Assembly: GCA_016462375.1 (NCBI GenBank)
Contig: JAEMTJ010000045.1
Coordinates: 1 to 7,513, forward strand
DNA length: 7,513 nt
Source: Rhodoluna sp.
GTDB lineage: Bacteria; Actinomycetota; Actinomycetes; Actinomycetales; Microbacteriaceae
Direction of reading: 5' to 3'
Under the pieces are notes generated by a model. The model saw nothing but the letters and a program-made list of their open reading frames with translations, was not told where the DNA came from and made no database searches. The first letter of the stretch is position 1, and each line of letters opens with the position of its first letter. Both the position numbers and the translations under genes were made by a program. This document shows positions 5,479-7,513 of the stretch, piece after piece.

Positions 5479-6645
5479 ATGCACATCAAGCATCTAAGTC
5501 TTAGTAACTTTCGAAATTATTCAACACTTGAACTGGCACTATCTCCTGGGGTAAATCTTCTAGTTGGTAGAAACGGTCAAGGTAAAACAAATCTTGCTGA
5601 AGCAATTTTTTATAGTGCAACATTAGCCTCACACCGCGTCAGCGGCTATCTTCCACTGATAAAACATCATGAAGATAAAGCTGTCATCAGATTGCTGGCA
5701 GGGTTTGAAGATCGAGAAAATCTAATTGAGCTAGAACTAAATCTTGTTGGGGCTAACCGAGCGAGAATCAATCGATCGGAAACCTCAAGAGTTAGAGACG
5801 TTCTAGGTTTAGTCAACGCGGTTATCTTCTCCCCAGAAGATCTGGACATAGTCAAGAGAGACCCAGCACAGCGCAGGGCTTTTATCGATGACCTGCTTAT
5901 TCAGATGACACCAAGATTGGCTGGCGTGTTTTCTGATTACGATCGAGTTTTAAGACAAAGGAACACCTTACTGAAAACATCTAGGAACTTACCGAGTAAT
6001 TCACCGGGATTAGACACACTTGCAGCTTGGGATGATTCTCTAGTCAAACTCGGTGCAGAAATTATTTCCTTTAGGCAAGAACTGATTCACAAACTCTCTG
6101 CGCCACTGCTTAGCGCTTATCAAGCGATAGCTGATGAGAAAAACAACCCGACTATCAAATACCGCAGCTCACTAACAGCTAATCCGCTGGTTGATATTGA
6201 AACTGGTGAGGAAGATTTTCTTGTGAACGTAGATCGAACACAAATAGAATCGCTATTTCGGCAGAAGCTTTCACTGGTGAAACCCAAAGAACTTGAGCGT
6301 GGGATTTCACTAGTTGGCCCACATAGGGATGACCTGGTTCTATTCCTAGGAGAATTTCCAGCGAAAGGCTTTGTCAGTCATGGCGAGTCTTGGTCTTATG
6401 CTCTGGCATTGAAACTGGCTTCAGCTGAACTTCTAAAAGCTGAATCCAGAGCAGGGGATCCCATTCTGATTCTTGATGACGTCTTTGCTGAACTGGATTC
6501 AACTAGACGCTCGCGTTTAGCTGAGTTAGTGTCCGATAATGAACAGGTGATTATTACTGCAGCCGTGCCAGAGGATGTGCCGATGTCTTTGCATGCGCAT
6601 CGCATGGCTGTTACTGGCGGAACTGTTGAGGTACAGAATGGCTGA
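5479..6645 (+). CDS. recF: DNA replication and repair protein RecF
   Basis: RecF is an SMC-like ATPase that works with RecO and RecR to load RecA at gapped DNA and stalled forks. The 388 residues carry the N-terminal MHIKHLSLSNFRNY, Walker A GRNGQGKT (30-37), and the family stretch FSPEDLDIVKRDPAQRRAFID (117-137). The ABC-type signature is SHGESWSYALALKLA (300-314), and Walker B with its following D-loop is ILILDDVFAELD (329-340). All ATP-binding elements are intact. The ATG at 5479 is 9 nt after the gnd stop, with TTAAGG overlapping that stop, so translation is likely coupled. The stop overlaps the next gene by 8 nt. Confidence 0.97.
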   Translation: MHIKHLSLSNFRNYSTLELALSPGVNLLVGRNGQGKTNLAEAIFYSATLASHRVSGYLPLIKHHEDKAVIRLLAGFEDRENLIELELNLVGANRARINRSETSRVRDVLGLVNAVIFSPEDLDIVKRDPAQRRAFIDDLLIQMTPRLAGVFSDYDRVLRQRNTLLKTSRNLPSNSPGLDTLAAWDDSLVKLGAEIISFRQELIHKLSAPLLSAYQAIADEKNNPTIKYRSSLTANPLVDIETGEEDFLVNVDRTQIESLFRQKLSLVKPKELERGISLVGPHRDDLVLFLGEFPAKGFVSHGESWSYALALKLASAELLKAESRAGDPILILDDVFAELDSTRRSRLAELVSDNEQVIITAAVPEDVPMSLHAHRMAVTGGTVEVQNG

Positions 6646-7129
6646 CGCAGAGAAGCCAGATGTTGCTGTTGAGTTCTACTACCGCATGAAAGCTGCTGTC
6701 ACGGGGAGAAAAGACCGAGACACTATTCGCAGAAACAAGCTAAAGAAACACAAGTCAAAACCTTTCGACCAGGGTCGCCAACCCAAGAGCATTTCAGCAA
6801 CCATGGATGGCTTGATTCAGAGCTTTGGTTGGGAAAATAAGCTTTCTGAGGGTGAATTATTTGCCAATTGGCGAGAACTAGTGGGCGACAAAGTTGCTGA
6901 AAACAGCTTCCCAGAGGATCTAAGCAAAGGGGTTCTCACCATCAGGTGTAAAAGCACAGCCTGGGCTACCCAGTTGAGGATTATGAGTGCAGACATTTTG
7001 GTCAAAATTACTGCAAAATTGCCGGCTTTAGAGGTTAAGGAACTACGTTTTATTGGGCCCCAGGCACCGAGCTTTAAGCGTGGTTTAAGGTCTGTCCCAG
7101 GTCGAGGCCCAAGAGATACTTTCGGTTAA
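6638..7129 (+). CDS. DUF721/DciA-like protein, probable helicase-loading factor
   Basis: This 163-residue protein has a basic, probably disordered N-terminal part (24-50, rich in K and R) and a DUF721 domain (about 55-140) with NWRELVGDKVAENSFPEDL (77-95) and STAWATQLRI (106-115). It ends in GRGPRDTFG, a tail typical of actinobacterial members. DUF721 includes DciA, which interacts with and helps load the replicative DnaB helicase in bacteria lacking DnaC or DnaI. The role here is inferred from the family and the recF–gyrB context. The ATG at 6638 is chosen because GAGG lies 6 nt upstream and it overlaps the recF stop by 8 nt. The frame extends to 6575, but that part lies within recF and reads as unrelated sequence. 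Confidence 0.9.
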   Translation: MADAEKPDVAVEFYYRMKAAVTGRKDRDTIRRNKLKKHKSKPFDQGRQPKSISATMDGLIQSFGWENKLSEGELFANWRELVGDKVAENSFPEDLSKGVLTIRCKSTAWATQLRIMSADILVKITAKLPALEVKELRFIGPQAPSFKRGLRSVPGRGPRDTFG

Positions 7130-7337
7130 ACCGGAAACCGTCCTCTGCCTAGTAGATTACTGGCTTTTAGAGGGTTTTCCACAACCCAAAATAAGTCCGC
7201 AGAACCACCGCTTGAACCCCGGTATGTCGCGTCGAAAAGATAGAATTAGAGGGTTAGCAACCCCGAATTTAAGTCCAACTTTTCTGTTGGCAGTTGTGCG
7301 GGCCTAATTCAAAGAACATAGGAGCAGTGCCAGCAAT
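7130..7337 (+). promoter_or_regulatory. gyrB leader and promoter region
   Basis: This 208-nt gap has no credible gene. It contains a TTTTCCACA box (7175-7183) and a possible -10 element TAGAAT (7241-7246) without a clear -35 at normal spacing. The repeat TAGAGGGTT occurs at 7168-7176 and 7247-7255. Short hairpins can form at 7172-7187, 7251-7263 and 7275-7290. The 11-nt palindrome CGGTTAAACCG (7123-7133) spans the dciA stop codon but has no T-run, so I see no convincing terminator. gyrB probably has its own promoter here, possibly alongside read-through from the dnaN operon. Confidence 0.5.
7175..7183 (+). promoter_or_regulatory. DnaA box-like site upstream of gyrB (TTTTCCACA)
   Basis: This is identical to the variant boxes before dnaA. 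It lies 154 nt before the gyrB start, within a small GGGTT/AACCC inverted repeat (7172-7187). It could be a DnaA-controlled promoter site or a chance occurrence. Confidence 0.4.
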
Positions 7338-7513
7338 ATGAACGAACCTCAAAATAACTACGATGCCTCAGATATTCAGGTCCTAGAGGGCCTAGAGGCG
7401 GTCCGTAAGCGTCCCGGTATGTATATCGGATCAACAGGCCCAAGGGGTCTCCACCACTTGGTCTACGAAATCGTAGACAACGCTGTTGATGAGTCCCTAG
7501 CGGGCCACTGTAA
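7338..7513 (+). CDS. gyrB: DNA gyrase subunit B (partial, N-terminal 58 residues)
   Basis: GyrB is the ATPase subunit of DNA gyrase, which introduces negative supercoils. Only the start of the GHKL ATPase domain is present. It includes IQVLEGLEAVRKRPGMYIGST (13-33) and GLHHLVYEIVDNAVDESLAGH (37-57). E44 corresponds to the catalytic base and N48 to the magnesium-binding asparagine of the E. coli enzyme (E42 and N46). The frame leaves the window at its end. The ATG at 7338 has GGAG 13 nt upstream, a long spacing, but no other in-frame start lies between them. gyrB followed by gyrA is expected beyond the window. Confidence 0.96.
   Translation, partial: MNEPQNNYDASDIQVLEGLEAVRKRPGMYIGSTGPRGLHHLVYEIVDNAVDESLAGHC

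Noticed and set aside
6575..6637. N-terminal extension of the DciA-like protein
   Set aside because: It lies entirely within the recF coding region. The ATG at 6638 has a good ribosome binding site and the usual short overlap.
7123..7133. CGGTTAAACCG palindrome as a terminator of the dnaN operon
   Set aside because: It includes the dciA stop codon, leaves almost no hairpin loop and has no T-run after it.

Overview
This window is the chromosomal replication origin region of an actinobacterium. The gene order is yidC–yidD–rnpA–rpmH on the minus strand, then dnaA, dnaN, gnd, recF, a DciA-like DUF721 gene and the start of gyrB on the plus strand. A short-form gnd between dnaN and recF, and a DUF721 protein ending in GRGPRDTFG before gyrB, are typical of Actinobacteria. 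The base composition looks moderate rather than GC-rich (judged by eye, not computed). With the protein flavour, this suggests a streamlined Microbacteriaceae-like freshwater or marine actinobacterium of the Rhodoluna/Aquiluna type. That genus-level placement is inference.

Layout. Positions 1-1290 (minus) hold a compact ribosome, tRNA-processing and membrane-insertion operon: rpmH (L34), rnpA (RNase P protein, TTG start), yidD (membrane insertion factor) and yidC (insertase, cut by the window edge). Gaps between these genes are 4-12 nt. Positions 1291-1660 are a divergent regulatory region with a likely rpmH promoter, a small palindrome, and three DnaA boxes about three helical turns apart just before dnaA. 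dnaA spans 1661-3064. Positions 3065-3407 are the probable oriC, with several DnaA boxes in both orientations. It ends in a tandem box pair, a short GC-rich step and CTA/TTA triplets that resemble a DnaA-trio unwinding element. dnaN, gnd, recF and the DciA-like gene (3408-7129) form a tight plus-strand operon (gaps of 28 and 9 nt, then an 8-nt overlap). Positions 7130-7337 are the gyrB leader, with a DnaA box-like site and small hairpins. gyrB begins at 7338 and runs off the end.

How the genes work together. DnaA opens oriC, the DciA-like protein probably helps load or activate the DnaB helicase, the beta clamp (DnaN) tethers the polymerase, RecF acts at gaps and stalled forks, and GyrB supplies negative supercoiling. 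gnd is a pentose-phosphate enzyme carried within the replication operon. I found no mobile element, CRISPR array, tRNA, rRNA or obviously new system. The most interesting signals are in the non-coding origin DNA.
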